From: Phragmites australis | Taxonomy: Eukaryota; Streptophyta; Magnoliopsida; Poales; Poaceae | Length of the DNA: 64,000 bases | Direction of reading: 5' to 3' | Assembly (NCBI RefSeq): GCF_958298935.1 | Contig: NC_084927.1 | Location: 37,824,501-37,888,500 of the forward strand | Part shown: positions 25,021-36,930 of the stretch, one piece after another | Layout of the letters: every line of letters starts with the position of its first letter | Numbering within the stretch: the first letter of the stretch is position 1 | Notes under the pieces: model-generated | What the model was told of the DNA's origin: nothing | The model's database searches: none | What the model saw: only the letters and a program-made list of their open reading frames with translations | Position numbers and translations under genes: made by a program

Positions 25021-25740
25021 CTTAAATTTAAAGTAAATTTCAAAACTACACTATAATCATTAAAACTATATTTTTCTCTCATATTTCACAAAATTATATT
25101 TATTTCCATCACTTCATCATAAAACTATATTTCTTTTGGTTTAAATATCAAAGAATTACACCTTTTCTCTCTTATTTTACAAAACCACATTTACTTTACA
25201 TCATTTTATCACAAAACTACACTTATGCTACTGTAAACATATCTGAGAAGATGAGTTCACTCGTCATACTTACAGACTTCAACCCTCACCAATCGCTAAA
25301 GTGACATAATACGTCATGTCATAATTACTTGCCAAGTTAGCAGATCTTACGTGATCTTTAGACTCATTCTTTTGGAAGTTACTGATCTAACACGAGTTGA
25401 ATTTCTAGGTACGAAAAATTAGCACCGGTGAGGGTTAGCGTGGTACCATTTAGCTACCCAAATGACGAGGGCTAAGTCTGTAAGTATGACACGTGTGTAT
25501 ATCTTATCAGATCTGTTCATAATAACAGAAGTATAGTTTTATGATTAAGTGATGTAAAATAAGTGTGGTTTTATAAATTAGAGAAAAAAAAATAAAGTTT
25601 TGTGATAGTTACATGAAAAATGTAGTTTTATGATAAATAGATATAAATTAAATATGATTTTATAAAATATGATAAAAATATAGTTTTACGATAGTTTTAA
25701 CATCGTAGTGTTGTTTACGAAATTTACTCTAAAATTTAGT
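25021..25740. mobile_element. Long-armed fold-back (inverted-repeat) element, about 720 bp
   Basis: The left arm (about 25021-25300) is the reverse complement, with scattered mismatches, of the right arm (about 25460-25740): both carry TTTCACAAAAT/AAAACTATA-type runs and the block TCATACTTACAGACTT. The arms are about 270-280 bp, with a loop of about 160 bp. The arrangement suggests a large MITE or fold-back element able to form a long double-stranded RNA. Exact termini and target duplication could not be fixed because the borders are AT-rich. Confidence 0.75.
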
Positions 25741-25770
25741 TTAAAAAAAATATGAACTCACGTGTCAAGT

Positions 25771-25820
25771 TGGAGCCTCGAACCCGTGACCCTATCGCCC
25801 TAAACAACTGAGCTCACGGG
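25771..25820 (-). repeat. tRNA-like fragment (possible SINE head)
   Basis: Read on the minus strand, the segment has GTGAGCTCAGTTG (like RNA polymerase III box A) followed about 25 nt later by GGGTTCGAGGC (like box B). The whole resembles a D-arm to T-arm portion of a degenerate tRNA. It lacks acceptor-stem pairing, so it is not a working tRNA gene. A tRNA-derived SINE fragment is the likeliest origin. Confidence 0.45.
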
Positions 25821-27173
25821 AGATATTTTGGCGTGCTATTGTGCACTTTTTCGCCTTATTTTTCCCTCGCTTTCTGTCCACGTATGTACAGTGCATCGGA
25901 GATATTTTGAAGAGACGGGCAACGTGGGCACTTGGCGTACTTAAGCTTACTGGGCAACTATTACCCAACATTAAGGAAAGCAACTGTAGCTTTGGACTGG
26001 AGCGAGAAAACACCATCGAGCTTACTTTTCTTTCGGATCATCTGCTATTCATTATAAGCATTATCTGACGACGATGCTTGCAAACCGGAATCGGCTCATG
26101 TGAAGTACATGCACATCACTACAGGTATATCCAATCCACCCACTCGTGTGTGTGACGAGAAAGTAGCCGCGACGGCGAGTTCGACCAACCTCTCACCTCG
26201 CCCGCGGCAAGCGGGATAAGGAGGAGCACATCCTCGAAGCCCGAAGGCCAAAGGTATTGTTGTAGAATGTAATGAACAGTAGTGAGTATAATATGAGATT
26301 AAATTATTAAGGATATGTTTGGTTAGTTGAATTAAGTTGAATAGGATGTGATTATTTTAGATGAGATAAAATTGGATGGGATTGTCCTGAATGAAGTCGA
26401 ACAAGCTGTTTGATTGTATGTAAATGCATTTGATTAGTTGTATAAAATAAGATAATTTGATATAAAATTCTGTTTATTTGTTTGAATAGTTTGATGTTGG
26501 CTGGACTGTATAGTATGATAAAAATATAATATTATAAAAGAACTTACTTTTTTCATCACATAATCTAGAGCTAAAAATAATTTTAAAAATTAGTCTATCA
26601 AATAAGAAGAATATTAGTAATTTTTTTTAGATTTTTGAAAATTTATTTAAGTCCTAATAATTGTTTGAAATTGTAAAAGTAGTCTTTTTAGAATTTTAGT
26701 TTAATCTCCACGTAGGTTTTTAGTAAATCCATTTAAAATAGATTCTATATAAAAAATATATAAATTTTTTAGGATTTTTATAGTAACGGAAGACCGATTA
26801 ACTGATTTTCGGATGGTACTGTTCACACGTGATGAGTCCGTACTGGATGGCGTGGTGCGGTAGATTTCTGCGTACCAGCTAGTTTAGTGTATCTCAGCCG
26901 AATATACCTGAAATCTGGACGGCGTGGTCTTCCTTCGGTTCGAGCATCCAAACACCGGGATGAGCCGTCGTTCGGGACGCTGTACAGGTATGGCCTCATC
27001 GAGGCATCCAAACACTGCCTAAATCTCATTGATAAAAAAAGTGTTACAGTTAATGATCAAATTCCTAACTGCAATTAGCAGTTATTGTTGTTCCTTGAGA
27101 GGGGTGTCTCCCTAACGACAAATTCCTAACTAAGGCAGCTCGGATCGATCTCGAAAATCCACTATCTCAGAAC
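25821..27173. other. AT-rich spacer with probable MITE debris
   Basis: No gene is recognisable. The words TTTGGTTAG near 26330 and CATCCAAACAC near 26946 and 27006 resemble ends of PIF/Harbinger-type MITEs, but I could not pair them into a bounded element. Confidence 0.4.
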
Positions 27174-28200
27174 ATGGCGTTGGTTTCCGGACCTGGTGGT
27201 GGAAATCAGTCTGCAGCTGACTTTTCTTGTGCTAACACTTCATCGAGTGGATTTGCTTTGTCTTCCTTGATTTCTGTCACAGGGGAGCAGGTGGACGCGC
27301 TGGATCATGAGGATCTTACGCTGATTGTGAAGAAGTTTAGCCGCTTCTACAACAATCGTCGAGACCAGAGGAGGGGTGGTTCTTATGCCTGCTTTGAGTG
27401 TGATGACACTATCTACTTCAAGGCGGACTGCCCTAAGCTTAAGAATAGGAAGGACGGTAACCACGACTACAACAAGTATAAAAAGAAGAACAAGAATCTC
27501 TTCTTTAAGAAGAACCGCGATAAGATGGCCAATAAGGCGACCAAGGCGGCTTATAGGGCGTTCGTGCCGGCTCTCAGCGATATCGACATCTCTTCTAGTG
27601 AGGAGGAGAGCTCGAAGGAGGATGAATCACAAGCAAAAAACAAGAAAAAGATCAAAGACTTCACCGGCCTTTGCTTCATAGCGGACGACAACGACGACGA
27701 CAACGACCCCGACCTGGATCCTTCCGAGGTATTACCTTCCTACAACTAGCTTTTCATCCAAGTTGATATCTTGAATGATACTTTCATTAGCCAGAAAAGA
27801 TTACTTAAGAAAGTTGTGCATGGGTTGAATGATCTTATACCTAATATGAGTCTATCTTTCCTGAACTTGCATTACTTAGGTCTAGGTCCAATGTTAAGGA
27901 GTGTAAAAGTTGTCTGATTATCATATTTGAACTTACCGAGCTTTGTAATGCGCATGCTCAAATCGCCAATCGGCTTGAGAGTGTCGAGAAAAAGCTCCTT
28001 GAAGATGAGTTTAGGTCTACTCTCTTAAGTGCCTGTAAGAATTGTCATTTTCTTGCAAAGAATGTTGAACTAAAAGATAAATGCTTGAAGTAGCTAGAGT
28101 CTAGATTAGAGAGTGCTGGGAGTTCTAAGGATGTGCAGTCAAATTATTTTACCTGAACTATCTTTTAGGACAAACTTAGCTGGGTTAGATGGTTGGTTGT
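27174..28200 (+). pseudogene. Ty1/copia (SIRE/Maximus-like) gag fragment
   Basis: An open frame from 27174 to 27749 encodes a gag-type stretch: an acidic linker, then KKFSRFYNNRRDQRRGG, a zinc-knuckle-like segment CFECDDTIYFKADCP, and Lys-rich and Asp/Glu-rich tails. The zinc knuckle should read C-x2-C-x4-H-x4-C, but the His is Tyr here, so the knuckle is broken. After the stop at 27749, similar coding sequence continues with stops to about 28200 (for example CKNCHFLAKN). No protease, integrase or reverse transcriptase follows and no LTRs were found. It is a truncated, dead retroelement fragment. Confidence 0.75.
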
Positions 28201-28960
28201 TTTTCTTTCGCCGTAGGGGAGATGAACGGTGTGCATGAGAGTGAAGCACATGTACCGTCTCTCTGTTGGTGTACATGAACATTTTACTCGTTTCCACTCA
28301 CGAGTCCTTAACGTTTTTCAGTCTTTTTCTAGAGTTGTTGCCTGATGTAGATTTTATCATAACTCATATGATTTTGATCCATGTGTAAGAGACTTTAAAT
28401 CTCAACGCTTTGGTGGTCAGGGGAGGAGGAGCGCTAGTGTTGGATGAGCAGGGGTGTAGTCACAGTTGGACGAGGAGGGCAGCTCACCCTAGCGAGAGGA
28501 GAAAGGAAGATAACGGCGAGGGGATTTGGATGCCATTGATTTCTAATCCTATGGCACAGTGGTAAGACGGGTCAAAAACGTGAAACGAGATAGTGGTAAA
28601 ATAGTGATCCGGGAGGAAGCGATGGCATGTTTGGAAACCAAGTTGAAAGTAGTAGTGAGAATTACGCTCGGTTGGCAACGGTGGCTGGTGGCCACTACCT
28701 TCACCTGTGTTCCACGTCTGGTTTAAAGTATGGGTGATGTGCGTCCTCATTTATACCTTAAAAAAAGGTTGAAAATAGTAAACTGAGGCAATTTTGCCTT
28801 CTTTTTGAAGTGAGGCATCTGATGAAGATAATCTAATTAATAATTATGGAAATCGACTTATGCTTGAGAAAACCAAACAACCTATGGATATCAAAAGTTC
28901 TTAAGTTGCATAATGCACAACACTTACAACAATTAATCAAACACTAGTTGACTTAACTTA
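28201..28960. other. Spacer, nothing recognised
   Basis: The remainder of the degenerate retroelement surroundings. A minus-strand frame at 28484-28750 has no family resemblance. No RNA gene or element terminus is seen. Confidence 0.4.
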
Positions 28961-29151
28961 AGGTATGTTTAGTTCACGACTAAATTTGTCACGTCTAATG
29001 TTAGATAAGTGTGTCTTGCTATATGATATATGGATCAAAGGCTAACAAAATGTGGTTTGCTACAGTTATAACATCAACCAAATAGCTACCTAAAAATCTA
29101 TGATATAACTAAATTTAAACGTGACAAATTTAGACTCGAACCAAATAGACT
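28961..29151. mobile_element. Tourist-like MITE, 191 bp
   Basis: Imperfect terminal inverted repeats of about 32 bp start AGGTATGTTTAGTTC on the left and AGTCTATTTGGTTC reading in from the right, both continuing into CTAAATTTGTCACG. They are flanked by TTA (28958-28960 and 29152-29154), the target preferred by PIF/Harbinger elements. There is no coding capacity. Confidence 0.8.
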
Positions 29152-29327
29152 TTAGTTTGTTTCCAATAACAAAGATTGAGAACGGCATGGTGCGGTGCCA
29201 CATCCTCTGACCATGTAGCTTATCTACGGTTTGACCTTTCACGTTAAGAAATATCTCAACATGATCGCCCACACCAGGTCGGCCATTCGTGGATCACAGG
29301 CTCACAATAACACCAATCGAATTATTA

Positions 29328-29484
29328 TAGGAAAATTATCACCATACTATTCTCTCATACTTTGTCAAAATACTATTGAACTGTCTCAATAACATATAAA
29401 ATCTGATCTCATATGTTATATAAACACTAATAGTATTTTAGCAAGATGTAAATCTTCATAATAATATGAGGACAATTTTCCCTA
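29328..29484. mobile_element. Small MITE, 157 bp
   Basis: The ends TAGGAAAATTATCACC and (reading in from the right) TAGGGAAAATTGTCCTC form imperfect inverted repeats of about 25 bp. TTA stands on both sides (29325-29327 and 29485-29487), consistent with a 3-bp target duplication. It lies 500 bp upstream of the endoglucanase gene and may contribute promoter sequence. Confidence 0.65.
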
Positions 29485-29890
29485 TTATATATTACACCTG
29501 AGTAACATTGACTCTTGCTAATGACATATCGCAACTGACACACTGCAAGTTGATGGCTAACTCACAATCCCCAAAAATTTCACCACTAGATTATGTATTT
29601 TCTGTTACATTTTTAAATAATGAAAATACAACTTTCTACCTTTTTACATTCAACAAGACTCGAATTTGGAGGGTCTAGATATTAACATCCACATTATCAG
29701 TTAACTGAGCTGGCTCGGTTGCTATATTTTGTGCTACATGACTTTGCAAAACCATTGATGTCCATGTTCCCCGAGACGTGCATGGCTCAAACACAGGCAC
29801 AGGCTCAACCCCCTCTCTCCGCCTACGTGCTAGGCACCACGCACGTACGCCCACCATGTCACGGCCGCCCACTCCTCCCCATTGAGACAT

Positions 29891-29897
29891 TATAAAA
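29891..29897 (+). promoter_or_regulatory. TATA box of the endoglucanase gene
   Basis: TATAAAA lies 84 bp upstream of the start codon at 29981, which places transcription start near 29922 and gives a leader of about 60 nt. Confidence 0.7.
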
Positions 29898-29980
29898 CTC
29901 GTGTCCGCCGTGCCGGCTCTCCAGCCACTGCAGTGCATTCGACGACGAGGACGACGTACGGCGTTACCCGAGGTCGAGCC

Positions 29981-32864
29981 ATGGCGCGGTTGATGATCCA
30001 GACGTCGGCCACCTTGCTGGTAGCCTCACTCCTCCTCGCGGCGGCCGAGGCGTCGTCGTTCGACTACGCCGGCGCGTTCGACAAGTGCCTGCAGTTCTTC
30101 GAGGCGCAGCGGTCGGGCAAGCTCCCCGCTGAGCGCCGCGTCCAGTGGCGCGGCGACTCCGCCCTCACCGACGGCTTCTCCCAGGGGGTATGCATGGCCG
30201 GCCCGAATCGATCGGAGGATCCCGTTTCGGCAGACGTATAAATTGCGAACATTTTGGCGTGTGCACAGGTGGATTTGGTGGGCGGGTACTACGACTCGGG
30301 CGACCACGTCAAGTTCGGGTTCCCCATGGCGTACGCGGTGACCATGCTGTCGTGGGGGGTGCTCGAGTTCGAGAAGGAGATGGTCGCCGCCAACAACCTC
30401 AACCGCGCCCTCGACGCCGTCCGCTGGGGCACCAACTACTTCATCAAGGCCCACACCGAGCCCAACGGCCTCTGGGTCCAGGCACGCCCCTCTTGCTGCT
30501 CTACATCACAGGCAGCTCAAGAATCACATTGGGTGTCCTCTCTGGCTCTCTGCTGCAGGTGGGTGACGGGGACAGCGATCACCTGTGCTGGGAGCGCGCG
30601 GAGAACATGACGACGCCGAGGACGGCGTTCAAGATCGACAGGAACCACCCGGGATCCGAGGTCGCCGGCGAGACGGCGGCCGCGCTGGCCGCGGCTGCCA
30701 AGGCCTTCAAGCCGTACGACTCCATGTACGCTGACCTTCTCCTCCTGCACGCCAAGCAGGTAACTGTGCATACGCGAGTCTGGTACATTGTACCGTACAT
30801 CGATGCATCAGGAACTGAACTGTCGTTTTCGGTGCATTTTCAGCTCTTCACATTCGCCGATACGTTCAGAGGAAGATACGATGATTCCCTGCAGAGTGCC
30901 AAGAAGTTCTATCCTTCTGCTTCTGGTTACCAGGTAACTGGGCAATGAAACGATTAAAATCGTGGTCGATTTGAATACTCCCGTATTGCGGACGGTCGGT
31001 GGACGTGTATCTTCTGACTTTGCTTACAAAGTCACCGAAAAGCACAGTAATATGAGTTTGCTAAACAATATTCTGCTATTATTACTGTACCACTTTACTG
31101 TAGCAAAATACGGTAACGATTTTACTGTTTATAAAGTTACTGTAGTAGTTAATATGGCACGTCCATCTAAATCTACCAGTTCAAAAAATTTAATATTATG
31201 ATACTGTTTATCCTCTAATTTTACTGAAACAAAATCAGAGCATACGGTTCCGAACCTGGTAATAAGACTTTAAAAGAAGTGAAACACCGTGGCCTCTGTC
31301 CCACTCGTGGCCTCCAAGGCCGTACAAGTTGGGAAACACCGTTAAAAAAAGAAAAAAGAACTCCTATATTAAAGTGCGCAGCTTTGAGGCGGTACACTTT
31401 ATCTATCACGCGACCATTGATCGATTTGGGGGTGCTGGCAACTGACAACGATTAATCAGGACGAGCTGCTCTGGGCGGCGGCGTGGCTGTACGAGGCGAC
31501 CGGCGACGAGGACTACCTCCAGTACATCTCCCAGAACGCCGAGGCCTTCGGCGGAACCGGCTGGGCCGTCCTCGAGTTCTCCTGGGACAACAAGTACGCC
31601 GGCCTCCAGGTCCTCCTCTCCAAGGTACGAACGCTCAAACTCACGGCGGGACAGTGACCACTCCGGCCAGCCAAACCAACAGCTTCGTGGACGTGCATCA
31701 GGTGCTCTTCGAGGGCGGCAGCGCCGGCTACGCCGACACGCTGAAGCAGTACCATGCCAAGGCCGAGTTCTTCCTCTGCGCCTGCCTCCAGAAGAACAAC
31801 GGCCACAACATCAAGATGACACCAGGTGGTCTCCTGTACGTGGACGACTGGAACAACATGCAGTACGTCAGCTCCTCCACCTTCCTCCTCACCGTCTACG
31901 CCGACTACCTCGCCGTGTCCCACGGCACGCTCAAGTGCCCCGACGGCGAGGTCAAGCCCGCCGAGATCCTCAAGTTCGCCAAGTCGCAGGTGGACTACAT
32001 CCTTGGCAAGAATCCCAAGGGCATGAGCTACATGGTGGGCTACGGCGGCGACTTCCCGACGCACGTGCACCACCGCGGCGCGTCCATCCCGTCCATCCAC
32101 GCCATGAAGTCGACGGTCGGGTGCATGGACGGCTTTGACAAGTACTACAACAGCAAGGGCGCCGACCCCAACGTCCTCCACGGTGCCATCGTCGGCGGCC
32201 CCGACGGCAACGACGGCTTCGTCGACGACCGCTGCAACTACCAGAGCGCCGAGAGCCCACGCTCGTCGGGAACGCGCCCATCTGCGGCGTCTTCGCCCGC
32301 CTCGCCTCCGAACCAGCCGACGCCGCCTCTGGTGCGTAACAAGATCATTCTTCCACAATTCAGACACGAGTTTGTGACATCATTCGTTCAGTCGCCGAAC
32401 AACGAACTACGTGTTTATCATTGCAATTGCAGATCACAGCCCGGCTTACTCGCCGCCACATGACTCATCGCCATCAAAGGGTAAGGGCTTAAAGTTAGTT
32501 ACATGTGCGATCAAATGAGGATCTCCATCTTCGAAACTGATTGCATCTTACTTCGTTCCGTGTGTCAGGTTCTCCATTGGAGTTCGTGCACACCGTGAGC
32601 AACTCGTGGAGCACGAACGGTGTGGAGTACTACCGGCACGTCGTGACGGCCAAGAACACATGCGGGCACGCCATCACGTACCTGAAGATGCACATCAAGG
32701 AGCTGTCCGGCCCCATCTACGGCTTGTCCGCCACGCACGAGAAGGACACATACGAGTTCCCGGCGTGGCTCACGAGGCTCGGCGCCGGCGAGCAGCTCAC
32801 TATCGTGTACATCCAGGGCGGCCCCGCGGCCAAGATCTCCGTGGTAAACTACAAGACTGCCTGA
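29981..32864 (+). CDS. Secreted GH9 endo-1,4-beta-glucanase with C-terminal CBM49 (frameshifted)
   Basis: Eight exons: 29981-30187, 30269-30481, 30559-30759, 30844-30933, 31460-31624, 31702-32331, 32433-32480, 32569-32864. Without one 2-bp insertion they encode 615 residues. It has a signal peptide of about 25 residues, then a family-9 glycosidase domain with YYDSGDH (D78, D81), the HHR motif (415-417) and the [14 protein letters not shown] segment ending in the catalytic Glu (E476). A short Ser/Pro linker leads to a carbohydrate-binding module 49, so this is a class C plant cellulase acting on cell-wall glucans. Directly after E476 an extra AG (32254-32255) shifts the frame and would replace linker and CBM49 with unrelated residues; the catalytic core is untouched. 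Intron 2 uses a rare GC donor (CAG|GCACGC). The frameshift is real, or a dinucleotide sequencing error in GAGAG. Confidence 0.9.
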
Positions 32865-33134
32865 GAATGATACAGGCTGCCTGCCGGCGTTTTGCTTTGC
32901 ACGTCCCCGTTTTCTTTTTCAATTTTGCGACCATTTTACATCTTTTTGTTTATGTGCGTGTCCCTGTCTATGAGATTGGAAATGATTAGGTACAACATTG
33001 TGAGATGCGTTCAGTTTTATGTATCAACACATCTTTCTTTTCTTTTCTTTTTTTGGAGAGACAGCAATACTTGCATCCATGGTTTCCTTGCGATTTGTTA
33101 AGCAAGTCTCGAGCGTGATGCCGTCATTCATTCA
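32865..33134. other. Endoglucanase 3' region
   Basis: Probable 3' untranslated sequence, T-rich, without other features. Bases 33132-33134 (TCA) are the left target copy of the MITE that follows. Confidence 0.5.
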
Positions 33135-33584
33135 GGGCGTGTTCGGTTCCTCGTTTCCGGCCATGCACGCACGAGCCGAGGCTGCTTCCGCCGTATTCCG
33201 CCGTATAGCGCGTGATTGGTTGCTCGCTTCCGCTACACGACCTCGCACCCACCCATGCAGTCGCATGCGCCGAAGCAGGTCCGCGGGAGAAGCTGAGAAC
33301 GACCTTCGCTCGCGATGCAGGATGGAGGATGCGAGACTGTAGCAGTACTGTAGCGTCCGGTCCCACTCGTCAGCCACAGTAAAATCAACCTGTATCCACT
33401 CATACAGTCTCAAATTCAGCCTACCAAACAAAAAATCAGCTCCCTGTATCCGCTCATACGGTCTCAGATACAACCAACCAAACACTCTTCTTTCAACACA
33501 TACGACTCCACTCAGCCTGCTTCCGCTCATCCAGAATATACCATACAGCCTGCTTCCCCTCATACACCCCAACCAAACACACCC
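33135..33584. mobile_element. MITE of PIF/Harbinger type, 450 bp
   Basis: The left end GGGCGTGTTCGGTT and the right end AACCAAACACACCC are inverted repeats with two mismatches, flanked on both sides by TCA (33132-33134 and 33585-33587). TCA is not the usual TTA/TAA target, so the class assignment rests on the terminal sequence. Inside are several repeats of the type CCTGTATCC/GCTCATAC. Confidence 0.75.
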
Positions 33585-34143
33585 TCACTGTGTGGCGTGA
33601 GTGCAGAATGACTAGATATATAGCAGCAGCCGTTTTGTACTAGACAGAGAGATGGAAATTGAAACCTGGTATAAAAACCACGAAAGCTTTCAGCTTCTAG
33701 AACAAATTTTGACCCCCTGTGATATCCAATTCGGTAAATTTAACTTAAGTTTTTTTCCAGATTTACAACAAATTAAAGCAAATGCATGGTAAATCGGACA
33801 AATTATTCTGAAATCACTTCAAGTTAAAAATTTTGAATTTTAAAACATGCACAAAAGCTCACCATATTGCATTTTGGGTTTTCTAAAATTTGAACTAGTT
33901 TAAATCTTCGAAAATATCAAATCAATTCTAAAAACCTAAAATCCCCCGGGCCTAATCCTCTACCTCTAACCTAACTCCAACCCAACCTTTCTTTTTCTTT
34001 TTCTTTGCCTTCCTTTTTCTATCGGGCCACAACCTTTTTTACGTGGCCTAACCCCACACCGTTCGGCCCACTCCACCTCGACTCAATCCACCATGACCCA
34101 ACTCCCTTCAGCCCAAGGTGTCACTTGTCTTCTTCTCCCCATC
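33585..34143. other. Spacer, nothing recognised
   Basis: AT-rich, then pyrimidine-rich DNA with no gene and no paired termini. Confidence 0.4.
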
Positions 34144-34637
34144 TGTAATATCCCAATTTTTAGAAAAAAAAAATCAAAAATCAAAATCTTTCTCTTTTCC
34201 CCTCTTCTTGGACTCAATTTTGGCCGGCTTGCTCTCCCTCTCTCTTTCATTTTCCTTCTATGACCTAGCTCTCTCTCTCGGCCTAGCTCATCTCCAGCTC
34301 TCCCTCCCTCCCTTTCTTTTCTCTCCTTCCTGCACGATGGCCCAGTCCAATCAGCTCTCTCTCTCTACCAACCCGCCCGACCGCTTCCTCTGACTAGCCT
34401 AGCCCATCGTCTCCGTCATCTTCCTCCCGCTCCTGCCGATCGCACGCATCCCAAGCTCATCGGTCGCAGACCCCACCTGCCCATACCGTGTCGTGCCGCC
34501 TCTGCCACCCTGTTCCCCCAGCCCTCTCTATAAGGTTGTCGTGCACAGAGCCGGCGATGAGTGCACAACACTCATGCGGACCGCGCAGCGTACGGGCCAC
34601 AGCCGGTCACCGCTGACCACGGACCTACCTCCCATTC

Positions 34638-34701
<64 letters not shown>

Positions 34702-36930
34702 CGCGCGCGCGCGCGCTTGCACACGCATGCGAGGCCACTGGCGCTCGTTGACATCGGTCCCGCCTTCTTGCCAAAGTGGCATGTCACGGCTAGCTTTCAT
34801 CGTGATTGCTGGCCAATTGTCATGCTTATTCGCTCCCTCTTGCCACCTATAAAAGCCGTCACTCGCTCCTTCGCACCTCACCACCTTCCACCGAGCACGT
34901 CGAGGCAAGCTTCACCTTCCTCTCGCACTGTCCTTTTCCCTCCCATCGATCCATCGCCAGAAGCCGCCACTGGCCAATTTGACTCGCGAGAAGCTCACCC
35001 AAACTTCACTCCACCTCCCTCACCACTCAGCCCACTTTCTCCCTCTATAACCCAAGCCGACATGGCCCGCCGAGCTTCGTCTTCATCGCCGGCCACTGTT
35101 GATGCCCCACAGGCCAAGCCGAGCACAGATAACACTTCCCTGCACCCTATATACAATCCCGACGCCAAAATCCTGAGCCAAATCAGCTCCCCGCATGTTT
35201 TCCCTATCGACCATTGCTGCTTCCAACTCCAAAAAGCCGTAGGCCCTATTTTGACTTCCACACCCCTGGTCCATCGTGGATCATAGATTGGAATTCTTCT
35301 GGTCCACAAATTCATAAACCCAGTCCACAACACAATAACTTCTTTTCTTTTTCCCAAAAATCCTTTTTCTAGGGAATATTCTACGTAATTTTCTCCCATT
35401 TTCTTTTTCCAAATTTATTTGCCAGCAAACTTCCAAAGCACATATTTCCTCCATTTCAACTATGATTTTGACGATTCTTCCACCGATATTCATCTAAATT
35501 CAAATTCTATCTTTTCCATCAATTTCATATTTATTTTCAAATTATTTATATTGTTTTGTGTTTATTTATGTGTTTGTGTTGTTTGGGTGCCCACGTTTTA
35601 GAAATCAGAGATTTCAAGGAGGAGCTGGGAACTCAAGACTTCGAGTAGGACACACTCGAGCACTTCAGCAGAGGGTTTCAATTCATTTCTCTCATTGATC
35701 ATATTGTACCTAGTTTTATCACTGTAACATGTAACAATCATTTTCCATCAAATAATTGCATAAGTATTATTTATCGACATAATTTAAAGTTGTTGACCTA
35801 ATTATGATGTATTGTAGAAAGCTAGCCCGATTGCTATCATCACATATATAACCTTGATAACCCTAGAATTACCGTCTTGGCAATATCAAACACGCCAAGA
35901 CGAATCCCTTGATACTATTATGCTTAGGATTGTATACTTTATGGTTATCTCATATTTAATCATGGTTAGTTTTGTGAAATGGGTGAAACTTGGTGCTTTG
36001 ATGTTGTGTGGTTATCGGGATGAGAATGTTTACCGAATATTGATAACATCACGGAACATGTTAGAGTTCGGGCAAATCAGGATTCCTGCCAGAAATTTTT
36101 TGGGAGTTTAAGTGTTGCATGTGTGGCAGGCTTAATGTGAAAATATTTGTCTTTGGTTAAGGACCAATTTGGTGTGATATCTTCAATAGTCTTCACCGTA
36201 CAACTACTCGACTCTATATGTGGTAGGGTTTAGTCTAAATCACATAAGCTAGTCTACTGGTCGTTCGGAGACAGTAGTGCAACGAGAGGCCATGTAGCAG
36301 GTGCAGGCTTGTCGATCTGGTTGGAGGCCTAGTAGGAACCCCTGGTTAGTTCCCGTAGACGGCTTGTGGGATAATGTTGTGGTTGGTAATGTCTTTGATG
36401 AGTCACACTGCCACGACGGTGGTTTGCTGCAAAGCTCAATTTGTGGGTAAAGTATACCACTCTGCAGAGGTAAAACTATTCGAATAGTCGTGCCTACGGT
36501 CATAGACGAACTATGATTTGATCACAACAACTAGCATGAGTTGTACGTGTTTCCTTATAGTGTGAGTGGGCAGGGCATGCCTGTTTTGAGAAATAGGACC
36601 AACAGTGTGCCGTGGATTACTATAAACGAAGTGTCCGGCAATATTAGAATATGGACCCCTTGACCTTCCACCATGACCGAACCCCCTCCCTTTAATATTA
36701 TTGATATAATATTTTCATAAAACTTGTCTTATGAAAATAAATCATTGTAGGTATAAACTTAGCTTTATCGCAAAAATTAAACTTATTATCTTACTCTTAT
36801 CAATACAGTATGCATGTATCTATACCTCTTGATATATGATAAGAATTAAGACTTGCTAAGTACGTTTGTACTTATTTTTATTTATAATTTTAGAGGGAGA
36901 TTCGAAAACTGATGCCAAAACGAATAAGTC
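34144..36930 (+). mobile_element. Long LTR of a Ty3/gypsy (Tekay-like) element, probably solo or truncated
   Basis: It starts TGTAATATCCC, a typical gypsy LTR 5' end. It has a GC- and CT-rich promoter-like first part, then an AT-rich second part that includes the block TAAAACTATTCGAATAG (36471-36487). The same block recurs in the LTR at the right end of this window (63762-63778). The pattern TTGCTAAGTACGTTTGTACTT near 36854 is also usual near the 3' end of these LTRs. No gag or pol follows and the right border, at about 36930, runs straight into a gene fragment. The expected TSD copy was not found, so the right end is probably truncated. Confidence 0.6.
34641..34716. repeat. Compound microsatellite (CT)23(GT)7(GC)8
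   Basis: A CT tract (34641-34686) passes without interruption into GT (34687-34700) and then GC (34701-34716). The alternating purine-pyrimidine GT/GC part is a classic Z-DNA-forming sequence. It lies in the promoter-like half of the LTR. Confidence 0.95.

Noticed and set aside
25771..25820. Functional tRNA gene
   Set aside because: Only box A-like and box B-like segments are present; acceptor and anticodon stems do not pair.
26310..27020. PIF/Harbinger MITE bounded by TTTGGTTAG and CATCCAAACAC words
   Set aside because: The inverted words do not extend into real terminal repeats and no target duplication was found.
34144..36930. Complete LTR retrotransposon
   Set aside because: No gag-pol and no second LTR within the neighbourhood; the right border has no matching 5-bp duplication.
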